A model generated the notes under the pieces. That model did not search any database and was not told the DNA's origin. It saw nothing but the letters and a program-made list of their open reading frames with translations. From Desulfobacterales bacterium RIFOXYA12_FULL_46_15 (GTDB lineage Bacteria > Desulfobacterota > Desulfobacteria > Desulfobacterales > Desulfobacteraceae), in assembly GCA_001799395.1 (NCBI GenBank), contig MGTJ01000018.1, positions 1-64,000 on the forward strand: DNA of 64,000 nucleotides. Direction: 5' to 3'. The stretch's first letter is position 1. Every line of letters begins with the position of its first letter. A program made the position numbers and the translations under genes. This document shows, piece after piece, positions 56,027 through 64,000 of this stretch.

Positions 56027-57000
56027 TGAGAATCTTTGTAACCGGTGCGAGCAGTTTTATTGGAAGATGGTTGATTCCCTTTTTGATAAAACAGAACCAT
56101 ATGGTTACCGGTGTCTTTAGAAATAAGACCGCTGATATAAATAATGTTTCGCAGGCAGGGTTCGGCATTCGGTATTTTGATACCCTGGATGGGAAAACCG
56201 ATTTCAGGCAAGCTCTTGAAAACATTGATGTCGTTATCCATCTGGCAGCACTGGTTCATATTGGTAAAAGACATGAGGGTGACCTGCAAAGGGAATTTAT
56301 GAGGGTGAATGTTGATGGGACCCGAAACCTTGCAGAACAGGCGGCTCAAAATAAAGTAAAACGGTTTGTTTTTATCAGCTCCATCGGGGTAAACGGCAAA
56401 TCAATCAAAACCCCTGGTTTTTTTAATGAGGAAAATGACGAAAAACCTTACAACGCATATACTGCTTCAAAATTTGAGGCAGAAAAGGTATTGAGGGAAC
56501 TATCGGCGAGAACAGGCCTTGAAATTGTTATTATTCGTTCTCCCCTTGTTTACGGGCCTGGAGTTAAGGCTAATTTTTTGAAAATGATCGATCTTGTTAA
56601 TACAGGGCTGCCCTTACCGTTTGCCGGTATAAGCAATAAAAGAAGTTTTATTGCCGTGGATAATCTTGTGGATGTGATTGCAACATGTGTTGTCCATGAA
56701 AAAGCTGCCGGAGAAACATTTTTTGTCAGCGATGATCAGCCCTTATCAACACCTCAGTTGATTGAGAAAATATCAGAGGCGCTTGGATTCAAACCCAGGT
56801 TATTTTATTCTCCTTCATTGTTTTTCAAGTACGTGTTGATCCTTATTCGCCGGCAGGAGATATATGAGAGCCTGTGGGGGAATATGGCGGTGGATTCAAG
56901 GAAAATTAATCATTATCTTGGATGGAAGCCTATAATGACGATGGATGAGGGCATCCGGAAAACCATTCACTGGTATTTGGAAAAGAAAAGTGCAAAATGA
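56026..57000 (+). CDS. NAD-dependent epimerase/dehydratase (WbpV/GalE-like)
   Basis: 'MRIFVTGASSFIGRWLIPFL', 'VIHLAALVHIGKRHEG', 'YNAYTASKFEAEKVL'. Confidence 0.88.
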   Translation: MRIFVTGASSFIGRWLIPFLIKQNHMVTGVFRNKTADINNVSQAGFGIRYFDTLDGKTDFRQALENIDVVIHLAALVHIGKRHEGDLQREFMRVNVDGTRNLAEQAAQNKVKRFVFISSIGVNGKSIKTPGFFNEENDEKPYNAYTASKFEAEKVLRELSARTGLEIVIIRSPLVYGPGVKANFLKMIDLVNTGLPLPFAGISNKRSFIAVDNLVDVIATCVVHEKAAGETFFVSDDQPLSTPQLIEKISEALGFKPRLFYSPSLFFKYVLILIRRQEIYESLWGNMAVDSRKINHYLGWKPIMTMDEGIRKTIHWYLEKKSAK

Positions 57001-57007
57001 AGCATTT

Positions 57008-57985
57008 ATGGAAATAGTATCTTATTTTCGGTATATGGTCTGTCCGATTATATTGGGAAGCCTGGGGGCCTGGTTTGTATCCCGATACGGGCAACGACTC
57101 AAGATTATGGACCTGCCCACGAATAGAAGTTCCCACGTAAGAAATACACCAAAAGGCGGTAGTATCGGGATCTTGATCACATTTATCTTTTCATCGCTCC
57201 TGCTTGAGTTTTCCGGCTTTTTCTGGATACCGGTTGTTTTTCTATCCCTTGTCTGTCTTTTGGGAGACCGGGTTGATCTTCCGATTTCTTTCCGGCTTTT
57301 TGTCCAGACCTTATGTACTGTCATTGTCCTAATTTTTTATTTTTTTCAGACCGGGTCTGGCAATTGTGCCCTGTTCCCCTTGATGGCCCTATTTATTGTC
57401 GGTACAGCCAATTTTTATAATTTTATGGATGGCATCGACGGAATTGCAGGAATTTCGGCTGTTTTGTCTTTTGGGTTACTCGGATTTTTTATACATAGCA
57501 TTCAGGCCGATGTGAGATTCTCTTTATTAGCCTTGTCTATTGCCTTTTCATCGCTGGCTTTTTTATTTTTCAACCTTCCTGCAGCTCGCGTTTTTATGGG
57601 GGATGTGGGGAGTGTTTTTTTAGGATTTGTTTTTGCTCTGATCGTTATTTTTGTTGCCAGGGATATTGCTGATTTTTTCTGTATGACTGGCTTTCTTTTT
57701 CTTTTTTATATGGATGAATTGACGACCATGGCAATCAGATTGAAAAAAAAAGAATCATTACTCAAAGCCCATCGAAGACATCTCTACCAGATACTGGCAA
57801 ATGAAATGGGAAAAGATCATTGGAAGATATCTTCAGGATATGGCGCCTGCCAGTTGATAATCGGCTCTGCTGCTTTTTTTTTGAGATCATATGGTATTGG
57901 ATTAATGTTCTTATTCTATGCAGTATGCGGCATGGTTTTCATCAGCTTTTCTTATATGATCCGGAAAAAGGCATTTGACCTATGA
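57008..57985 (+). CDS. Polytopic phosphoglycosyltransferase (WecA/WbpL/MraY-like)
   Basis: Multi-TM; 'NRSSHVRNTPKGGSIGI', 'NFYNFMDGIDGIAG', 'RVFMGDVGSVFLGF', 'LLKAHRRHLYQ'. Confidence 0.9.
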   Translation: MEIVSYFRYMVCPIILGSLGAWFVSRYGQRLKIMDLPTNRSSHVRNTPKGGSIGILITFIFSSLLLEFSGFFWIPVVFLSLVCLLGDRVDLPISFRLFVQTLCTVIVLIFYFFQTGSGNCALFPLMALFIVGTANFYNFMDGIDGIAGISAVLSFGLLGFFIHSIQADVRFSLLALSIAFSSLAFLFFNLPAARVFMGDVGSVFLGFVFALIVIFVARDIADFFCMTGFLFLFYMDELTTMAIRLKKKESLLKAHRRHLYQILANEMGKDHWKISSGYGACQLIIGSAAFFLRSYGIGLMFLFYAVCGMVFISFSYMIRKKAFDL

Positions 57986-59886
57986 AAATTCGAATATCAA
58001 GAAATTTATACATTGTTCTGACAATTGATATTATTCTTTTGTGTATTTCCTTTTATATAGCCCATTTGATTCGATTTGATTTTATTCTTCCTGAATATGC
58101 ACTGGAAAAATTTTTTAATATGCTGCCCTATGTCTTGGGAATTAAAATTTTATATTTTTATTTTTTTGATATGTACAAAGGCATGTGGCGTTATACAGGT
58201 ATAAATGACTTGTTAAATGCCGTCAAAGCATCAATTATAGGAAGTTTGACCGTTATTGCCGTTGTTTTATATGTGAATCGATTTGAAAATGTTTCAAGAT
58301 CTGTTTTTATTATTGACTGGTGCTTCACATTAATCAGTATTGCCGGTTTGCGTGTGATAACAAGGCTGGCTTTTGAGCAATTTACAGAAAATATCAGCTT
58401 TCAGGATTTAAAAGCGGCTTTTCTAAAATTATTTAGAATCACCTCAAAACACAGCAAGGGCGTTATTATTATTGGTGCTGGGGATTGCGGAGAAAAAATC
58501 TGCCGGGAAATTAATGAGGATGCCTCTCTTAAATATCATGTTAATGGTTTTTTAGATGATGATGATTCAAAAGCCGGAAGAAAAATACATGGTATTCCGG
58601 TTCTGGGTGGAATCAACCGTATGACCGACGCTGTCCTTTCAACAGGGTCACAGGAAGTAATTATTGCCATTCCGTCTCTCAGCAGGGAAAGGATGAGGCA
58701 AATCGTCAATGTTTGTAAGGATTCCGGCATTGTCTTTAAAACCGTTCCAAGTATGAGTGAGTTAATAAATGGAAAAATTACCATCAGCTCCATAAGAGAG
58801 GTTGAATATAGGGACCTTTTAGGAAGGGAACCGGTTAATCTTGAAAAAGATAAAATCGGCGACTATCTGGGGGGAAAAGCAGTCCTTGTAACAGGTGGCG
58901 GGGGGTCTATAGGGCGAGAATTATGTAAGCAGATTTGTAAATTTGACCCGGAAAAAATCATCCTTTTTGAAAGAGCTGAAACACCCCTGTATGAAATTGA
59001 TCTCGAACTTAAAAAAGAATTTCCCCATATCAAGATACTTCCTGTTTTAGGGGATATTCAAAATAGGCATGAAATAGAAGCCATCTTTGAAAAGCATACA
59101 CCGGACATTGTATTTCATGCCGCCGCTTATAAGCATGTTCCCATGCTTGAACTGCACCCTGTTAAGGCAGTGGAGAACAATATTACCGGGACTCAAAATC
59201 TTGTTGATGCCGCCATAAAATTTCAAAGCAGAAAATTTGTTCTGATTTCAACGGATAAGGCGGTTAATCCTGCAAATGTAATGGGAGCTAGCAAACGGGT
59301 TGCAGAAATGATTCTCCAATATAACAGCTTAAGAGAAAATTTAAAAACCGGATTTATCACAGTACGATTTGGCAATGTGATCGGAAGCGCTGGAAGTGTA
59401 ATCCCTCTTTTTAAAAAGCAGATTGAGGAAGGAGGACCGGTAACTGTAACTCATCCTGAAATTATCAGATATTTTATGTTGATTCCTGAGGCCTGCCAGT
59501 TGATCCTCCAAGCCGGGGCCATGGGGAAAGGTGGAGAAATCTTTATCCTTGAAATGGGTGAACCTGTAAAGATTGATAACATGGCCAGGGATCTCATAAG
59601 ATTTTCAGGTTTTGAACCCGATGTTGATATCAAGATAGAATATACCGGGTTAAGGCCGGGTGAGAAATTGTATGAAGAATTGATGACCGATCAGGAGAAT
59701 GTTGTTACCACCGGTCATCAAAAGATTATGGTGCTGAACGGTTATACAGGAGATATAAGCGAATTGCTTGGCAGGCTGGAAGAACTGAAAGATGCAGCAG
59801 AAAATAGAAACCAGGACCATATAAGGAAGGTATTGCGACAGATTATCCCAGAATACAATCCCAATCCTCCAATGGAAATAAAATAA
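57982..59886 (+). CDS. Membrane nucleotide-sugar 4,6-dehydratase (CapD/WbpM/PglF-like)
   Basis: N-terminal TM segments; 'GAGDCGEKICREI'; 'VLVTGGGGSIGRELCKQI', 'VFHAAAYKHVPMLELHPVKAVENN', 'ISTDKAVNPANVMGASKRVAE'. Confidence 0.92.
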   Translation: MKIRISRNLYIVLTIDIILLCISFYIAHLIRFDFILPEYALEKFFNMLPYVLGIKILYFYFFDMYKGMWRYTGINDLLNAVKASIIGSLTVIAVVLYVNRFENVSRSVFIIDWCFTLISIAGLRVITRLAFEQFTENISFQDLKAAFLKLFRITSKHSKGVIIIGAGDCGEKICREINEDASLKYHVNGFLDDDDSKAGRKIHGIPVLGGINRMTDAVLSTGSQEVIIAIPSLSRERMRQIVNVCKDSGIVFKTVPSMSELINGKITISSIREVEYRDLLGREPVNLEKDKIGDYLGGKAVLVTGGGGSIGRELCKQICKFDPEKIILFERAETPLYEIDLELKKEFPHIKILPVLGDIQNRHEIEAIFEKHTPDIVFHAAAYKHVPMLELHPVKAVENNITGTQNLVDAAIKFQSRKFVLISTDKAVNPANVMGASKRVAEMILQYNSLRENLKTGFITVRFGNVIGSAGSVIPLFKKQIEEGGPVTVTHPEIIRYFMLIPEACQLILQAGAMGKGGEIFILEMGEPVKIDNMARDLIRFSGFEPDVDIKIEYTGLRPGEKLYEELMTDQENVVTTGHQKIMVLNGYTGDISELLGRLEELKDAAENRNQDHIRKVLRQIIPEYNPNPPMEIK

Positions 59887-60486
59887 ATGAAACGGTTTTT
59901 TGATTTTTCAGCTTCCTTGATACTGCTTTTTATTCTATTCCCCTTGTTTATCCTGGTTGCAGTGGCCGTGAGGTGCAAATTGGGAAATCCCATTGTATTC
60001 AAACAGGTAAGGCCGGGATTCCATAACAAACCTTTTATGATATATAAATTTCGCTCATTAACAGATGAAAAAGACGGAAATGGAAATCTTTTGCCGGATT
60101 CCGAAAGATTTAGCCGCTTTGGCTCCTTGCTCCGTCGATCAAGCCTTGATGAGCTGCCGGAGCTGATCAATGTCTTGAAGGGGGATATGAGTCTTGTGGG
60201 GCCAAGACCTCTTTTGGTACAATATCTGGATCGCTATGATCCTGTGCAGGCCCGGCGTCATGATGTCAACCCCGGGATCACAGGGTGGGCACAGGTGAAC
60301 GGGCGGAATGCCATCAGTTGGGAGGAAAAATTCAGGTTGGATGTCTGGTATGTTGATCATCATAATTTTGGGCTTGATTTAAAAATTTTATTAATAACCC
60401 TGATTCAGGTTTACAAACAATATGGCATACATCAGAAAGGCCATGTAACAACAGAAGAATTTATGGGGAGTGCAGGAAATGGGTGA
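59887..60486 (+). CDS. Small monotopic phosphoglycosyltransferase (PglC/WcaJ-like)
   Basis: 'IVFKQVRPGFHNKPFMIYKFRSLTDEKD', 'LRRSSLDELPELINVLKGDMSLVGPRPLL', 'NPGITGWAQVNGRNAISWEEKF'. Confidence 0.92.
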   Translation: MKRFFDFSASLILLFILFPLFILVAVAVRCKLGNPIVFKQVRPGFHNKPFMIYKFRSLTDEKDGNGNLLPDSERFSRFGSLLRRSSLDELPELINVLKGDMSLVGPRPLLVQYLDRYDPVQARRHDVNPGITGWAQVNGRNAISWEEKFRLDVWYVDHHNFGLDLKILLITLIQVYKQYGIHQKGHVTTEEFMGSAGNG

Positions 60487-60880
60487 CAGGTTTGAAAACT
60501 GGGAATATCCGGAAATCATCGACGGAAAACCGACAAAATACCAATGGATTGTTCAGGGGGTTTCAGGATTACAACTCGGGTATAAAACAGATATCGGTGC
60601 ATTTACTTATATCAACGCTCATGAAAAAGTGGTGATTGAAGACTATGTTCAGTTGGGCTCTCATTGTTCTGTCTATTCGGTTTCAACCATAGATGGAAAA
60701 AAGGGAAAAGTGACATTGAAAAAGAAATGTTCTATCGGCAGCCACAGCACGATAATGCCGGGTATCACCATTGGCGAGAATTCAATTATCGGAGCCCATA
60801 GTTTTGTAAATAAGGATGTACCGGATAATGTGATCGCATTTGGCATTCCGGTTAAAATCATTAAGAATATGGAGAACTGA
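60470..60880 (+). CDS. Hexapeptide-repeat acyltransferase
   Basis: Left-handed beta-helix hexads 'IGAFTYINAHEKVVIEDYVQLGSHCSVYS...IGSHSTIMPGITIGENSIIGAHSFV'; GTG start. Confidence 0.82.
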   Translation: MQEMGDRFENWEYPEIIDGKPTKYQWIVQGVSGLQLGYKTDIGAFTYINAHEKVVIEDYVQLGSHCSVYSVSTIDGKKGKVTLKKKCSIGSHSTIMPGITIGENSIIGAHSFVNKDVPDNVIAFGIPVKIIKNMEN

Positions 60881-60881
60881 G

Positions 60882-62072
60882 ATGGATTTTGCGCCATGGC
60901 CATTTTTTTTCGATGATGAGATCCAAGCTGCCGTAAATGTTCTTAAATCCGGAAAAATCAATCAATGGACAGGGAATGAAATTAATGCGTTTGAAAAAGA
61001 GTTTTCCAGTTATATCGGTTCAAGCCATGCAATAGCCCTTGCCAATGGCAGCCTCGCCTTAGATATCGCTCTTCTTTCCTTCAATATCGGAAAGGGAGAT
61101 GAGGTGATTGTCACTCCCCGGTCGTTTGTTGCATCAGCCGGTTGTGTTGCATTGAGAGGAGCAATTCCTGTTTTTGTTGATGTGGATCCTGTCAGCCAGA
61201 ATATCACTCTTGAAAATATTTCAAAAGCTATCAGCCCAAAGACAAAAGCGGTCATTCTTGTACATTTGGGAGGCTGGCCGTGTGATTTGATTAAAATCAA
61301 GTCATTTTGTGAACAAAATAATATTGTATTGATTGAAGACTGTGCCCAGGCCATGGGTGCGAAATTTGATAGACGAAGCGTCGGAAGTTTCGGTGATTGC
61401 TCCATTTTTTCCTTTTGCCAGGATAAAATCATGACAACCGGTGGTGAAGGCGGAATGCTGGTGACAAACAATACGGATATTTGGGAAAAGGCATGGAGTT
61501 ATAAGGATCATGGAAAGAATTATGATCTTGTGTTTCGCCATGATCATGAACCAGGGTTCAAATGGCTTGTAAACAGCTTCGGCACCAACTGCAGGATGAC
61601 TGAAATGCAGGCTGCAATGGGACGGGTCATGCTCAGAAAAGTTGACGGATGGGTAAAGAAAAGAAGAGAATTCGCAGACTTGTATAATAAGGCATTTGAT
61701 AATATTCCGGGGTTGAGGACAACCCTACCTGGTGCCGATTTATATCATGCTTATTATAAATATTATGTTTTTATAAATCAGAATGAGTTAAAGAAATCAT
61801 GGAACAGGGATGCGGTAATCAATTCGTTAGATAAGGCAGGAATTCCTTGCAATACGGGTGTATGCCCTGAAATATACCGTGAAAAAGCCTTTGAAAAAGC
61901 ATATTATAAAATCCATGGCTCAAAAAAAAATAAAGCAACTGTTTTTCTCCCTGTGGCAAAACAGTTGGGTGAAACATCAATCATGCTAATGGTACATCCT
62001 ACCCTAAAACCGGAATCTGTTCATTTCGTAATTGAGCAGGTCAGACTCGTGATGGAGAAGGCTGCTAAATAA
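60882..62072 (+). CDS. DegT/DnrJ/EryC1/StrS aminotransferase
   Basis: 'ALANGSLALDIALLSFNIGKGDEVIVTPRSFVASA', 'LIEDCAQAMGAKF', 'SFCQDKIMTTGGEGGMLVT'. Confidence 0.92.
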   Translation: MDFAPWPFFFDDEIQAAVNVLKSGKINQWTGNEINAFEKEFSSYIGSSHAIALANGSLALDIALLSFNIGKGDEVIVTPRSFVASAGCVALRGAIPVFVDVDPVSQNITLENISKAISPKTKAVILVHLGGWPCDLIKIKSFCEQNNIVLIEDCAQAMGAKFDRRSVGSFGDCSIFSFCQDKIMTTGGEGGMLVTNNTDIWEKAWSYKDHGKNYDLVFRHDHEPGFKWLVNSFGTNCRMTEMQAAMGRVMLRKVDGWVKKRREFADLYNKAFDNIPGLRTTLPGADLYHAYYKYYVFINQNELKKSWNRDAVINSLDKAGIPCNTGVCPEIYREKAFEKAYYKIHGSKKNKATVFLPVAKQLGETSIMLMVHPTLKPESVHFVIEQVRLVMEKAAK

Positions 62073-62075
62073 GTT

Positions 62076-63404
62076 TTGATAACCGGAAACCATGACAAGA
62101 AGGCAATTTTTACTGTTCTACGAGGTAATTGGTCGTGGATGCGAGAAGCCTTTTGGGTTGGGTTCGGTCTTGTAACATCAGTTTTAGCCCTTCTTGCCGG
62201 GACCCGATTTTTGACAATATTGCTTTCCACAGAAGAATATGGGAAACTGGCTTTGGCCATCAGCCTTGCAACTTTAGGGGTTCAGATTCTGGGAGACCCT
62301 ATAGGAAAGACATCTGTTCGCTTTTATTCAGGCTGGTGTGAGGCGGGAAAACCCTATGGGTTTATTCAAAGCTTAAAAAAATCTTTGATTTATGCGGTCG
62401 TGTGTATTGTACTGCTTTGTATCGGCACTTTGATTTCAGGATATTTTTTTGATATATCCCCAGGATATTATTTGGTTATCGTGACCGGCCTTTTTTCCAT
62501 TCTGCTCATCCTTAACCGTGTTGCGTTTGCTTTGGAGGATGCTGCACGGTTAAGACAGTTCAGGGGGCTTATCCAGGGCACCTTTGAAGCCATGAGATTC
62601 TTGTTTGCCGTTGGTTTTATCATCATTTTTGCATTACCTCGTACGGAAATAGTACTTAGCGGATTTGTGATTGCAGGCGTCTTAGTTGTGACAGGGCATG
62701 GAATTTTTCTATATAAGTTTTTCATTACTGCTCAATTGGTAAAACCTGGTGGTCTTAAAACTGTTTCTTTTACAGTCAGTGATTCCATGAAAGCTTACCA
62801 GTTACCATTGATCCTTAGCAATGCCTGTATCTGGATCGTGATGATGGCAGAACGATGGGTTTTAAGATACTACAGCAGCTCGATGGATATCGGCGGCTAT
62901 ACTGCTGTTTATCAACTGGCATTTATTCCCATGCTTTTTATCAGTAGTTTTATGGTCTTGCTCATGGAACCGATTCTTTACCAGGTTGCAAGGTTGGATG
63001 GGAAAGCTGCGGCTTCTCTCCAGACGCTTAAAATTAACCATTATATTGCATTTGGCATTTTGTCTGTTTCATTAATTCTTTTCATAATCCTCCTCTTTTG
63101 TTATCCAACAGTCGGATATCTTTTTCTCGGTGCTGAATTTCGTCCTTATAGCTGGATTTTTCCTTGGCTTTTGCTGGCGGGCGGCTGTTTTGCCTCTGCA
63201 CAACAATTACTTTTAAAATTGAGCTGCGAGATGCGTACTGATCTGCTGGCTCTTTTATGGTGTGGAGTTGCAGCCGTTGCAGTGACATCCTATATTGTTG
63301 GTGCAAATTATTGGCAATTAAAGGGAATATTAGTGGCAATTGTTGCCGTTAATGTTTTATTTGTCATATTTTTATTGTTTTTCTTTTACAGAGATAAGAA
63401 ATGA
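62076..63404 (+). CDS. Oligosaccharide flippase (Wzx-like)
   Basis: Multi-TM; 'GTRFLTILLSTEEYGKLALAISLATLGVQILGDPIG', 'SMDIGGYTAVYQLAFIPML'. Confidence 0.85.
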   Translation: MITGNHDKKAIFTVLRGNWSWMREAFWVGFGLVTSVLALLAGTRFLTILLSTEEYGKLALAISLATLGVQILGDPIGKTSVRFYSGWCEAGKPYGFIQSLKKSLIYAVVCIVLLCIGTLISGYFFDISPGYYLVIVTGLFSILLILNRVAFALEDAARLRQFRGLIQGTFEAMRFLFAVGFIIIFALPRTEIVLSGFVIAGVLVVTGHGIFLYKFFITAQLVKPGGLKTVSFTVSDSMKAYQLPLILSNACIWIVMMAERWVLRYYSSSMDIGGYTAVYQLAFIPMLFISSFMVLLMEPILYQVARLDGKAAASLQTLKINHYIAFGILSVSLILFIILLFCYPTVGYLFLGAEFRPYSWIFPWLLLAGGCFASAQQLLLKLSCEMRTDLLALLWCGVAAVAVTSYIVGANYWQLKGILVAIVAVNVLFVIFLLFFFYRDKK

Positions 63405-63424
63405 GACAGGCACCATCCATATCA

Positions 63425-64000
63425 TCACATAGAGAACATCCCGCATTTATAAATTTTTTTCATTTCCTTTAAAATCTTGTCGATCGAATATCTGCTCACA
63501 AAGTTCAAGCCATTCTTTCCATAAGTTATTTGCAATGTTTTATTGAAATATAAATGTTTAATTGCTTTTGCCATCTGCTGCCCATCATCGAAATCTACGA
63601 TGAGCCCATTATACCCATGGGTGATCAAGTCCCGGTTTCCCCTGCAATTTGTTGCAATAACCGGCAGCCCCATTGCCATGGCCTCCATTATATTTACCGG
63701 TAATCCTTCTTGCCTGGAAGAAGATACTGCGATATCGGAAATTGATAGCAGTTCATTTATATTTTTCTGATAACCCAGAAAATGCACATGATTTTCAATA
63801 TCCAATCTTTTGGTCTGTTTTTGATAATTCCGGGCTAAATCTCCTGTACCAGCAAGCAATAATTTGATATCAGGGATTTCGATTTTTAGAATTTTTATTG
63901 CATTGATCAATAAATCCTGATGCTTTCTATAGCTATGCTCAGCAGCATATATTAATATAAAATCATTTTCATGATAACCGTATTTTTTTTTTAGTTGTAT
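63425..64000 (-). CDS. Glycosyltransferase family 1/4, partial (5' end outside window)
   Basis: Frame stays open to the window edge ('...AAEHSYRKHQDLLINAIKILK'); 'SSSRQEGLPVNIMEAMAMGLPVIATNCRGNRDLITHGYNGLIV'. Confidence 0.88.
   Translation of the reverse strand: MQLKKKYGYHENDFILIYAAEHSYRKHQDLLINAIKILKIEIPDIKLLLAGTGDLARNYQKQTKRLDIENHVHFLGYQKNINELLSISDIAVSSSRQEGLPVNIMEAMAMGLPVIATNCRGNRDLITHGYNGLIVDFDDGQQMAKAIKHLYFNKTLQITYGKNGLNFVSRYSIDKILKEMKKIYKCGMFSM

Noticed and set aside
1-64000. CRISPR arrays, tRNA/rRNA genes, transposases, prophage genes
   Set aside because: No direct-repeat/spacer periodicity, tRNA-like or rRNA-like stretches, or transposase/integrase motifs were noticed in the sequence or ORF track.

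Overview
The window reads as one large surface-polysaccharide and secretion region, with an accessory segment at the left end. The gene content suggests a Desulfobacterota-like bacterium, but this is inferred from gene families only. (A) 1-3.4 kb: an accessory segment on the minus strand. It holds a truncated GIY-YIG-like ORF, a convincing integron attC-like site (269-397) abutting the stop codon of a HEPN-like gene, and a tightly overlapping three-gene unit (HExxH protein, EACC1-like small protein, small unknown). (B) 3.6-5.4 kb: a membrane protein and a patatin-like ORF that lacks its catalytic centre. (C) 5.7-45.4 kb: a long co-directional exosortase-A (XrtA/EpsH)-type exopolysaccharide locus. 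It encodes Wzz, BY-kinase, EpsB-type sugar transferase, Wza-like export, beta-barrel, EpsI, exosortase, deacetylases, FemAB, many glycosyltransferases, two asparagine synthases, acyl-CoA ligase, PLP decarboxylase, ACP, two hydrolases and O-antigen ligases. An AT-richer variable block (about 25.8-33.5 kb) interrupts it. (D) 45.6-54.0 kb: a matrixin metalloprotease with C-terminal repeats, a 66-aa membrane protein, three consecutive PrtD-like type I secretion ABC transporters (the third with degenerate ATPase motifs), a HlyD-type adaptor and a convergent SapC-family gene. This resembles an expanded sapCDEF-type system. (E) 54.3-64 kb: a second O-antigen/glycan cluster (GT2s, epimerase, WecA-type and PglC-type initiating transferases, CapD/WbpM-type dehydratase, acetyltransferase, DegT aminotransferase, flippase, GT1). 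No rRNA, tRNA or CRISPR array was seen. All family names come from motif recognition by eye; no database search was run.
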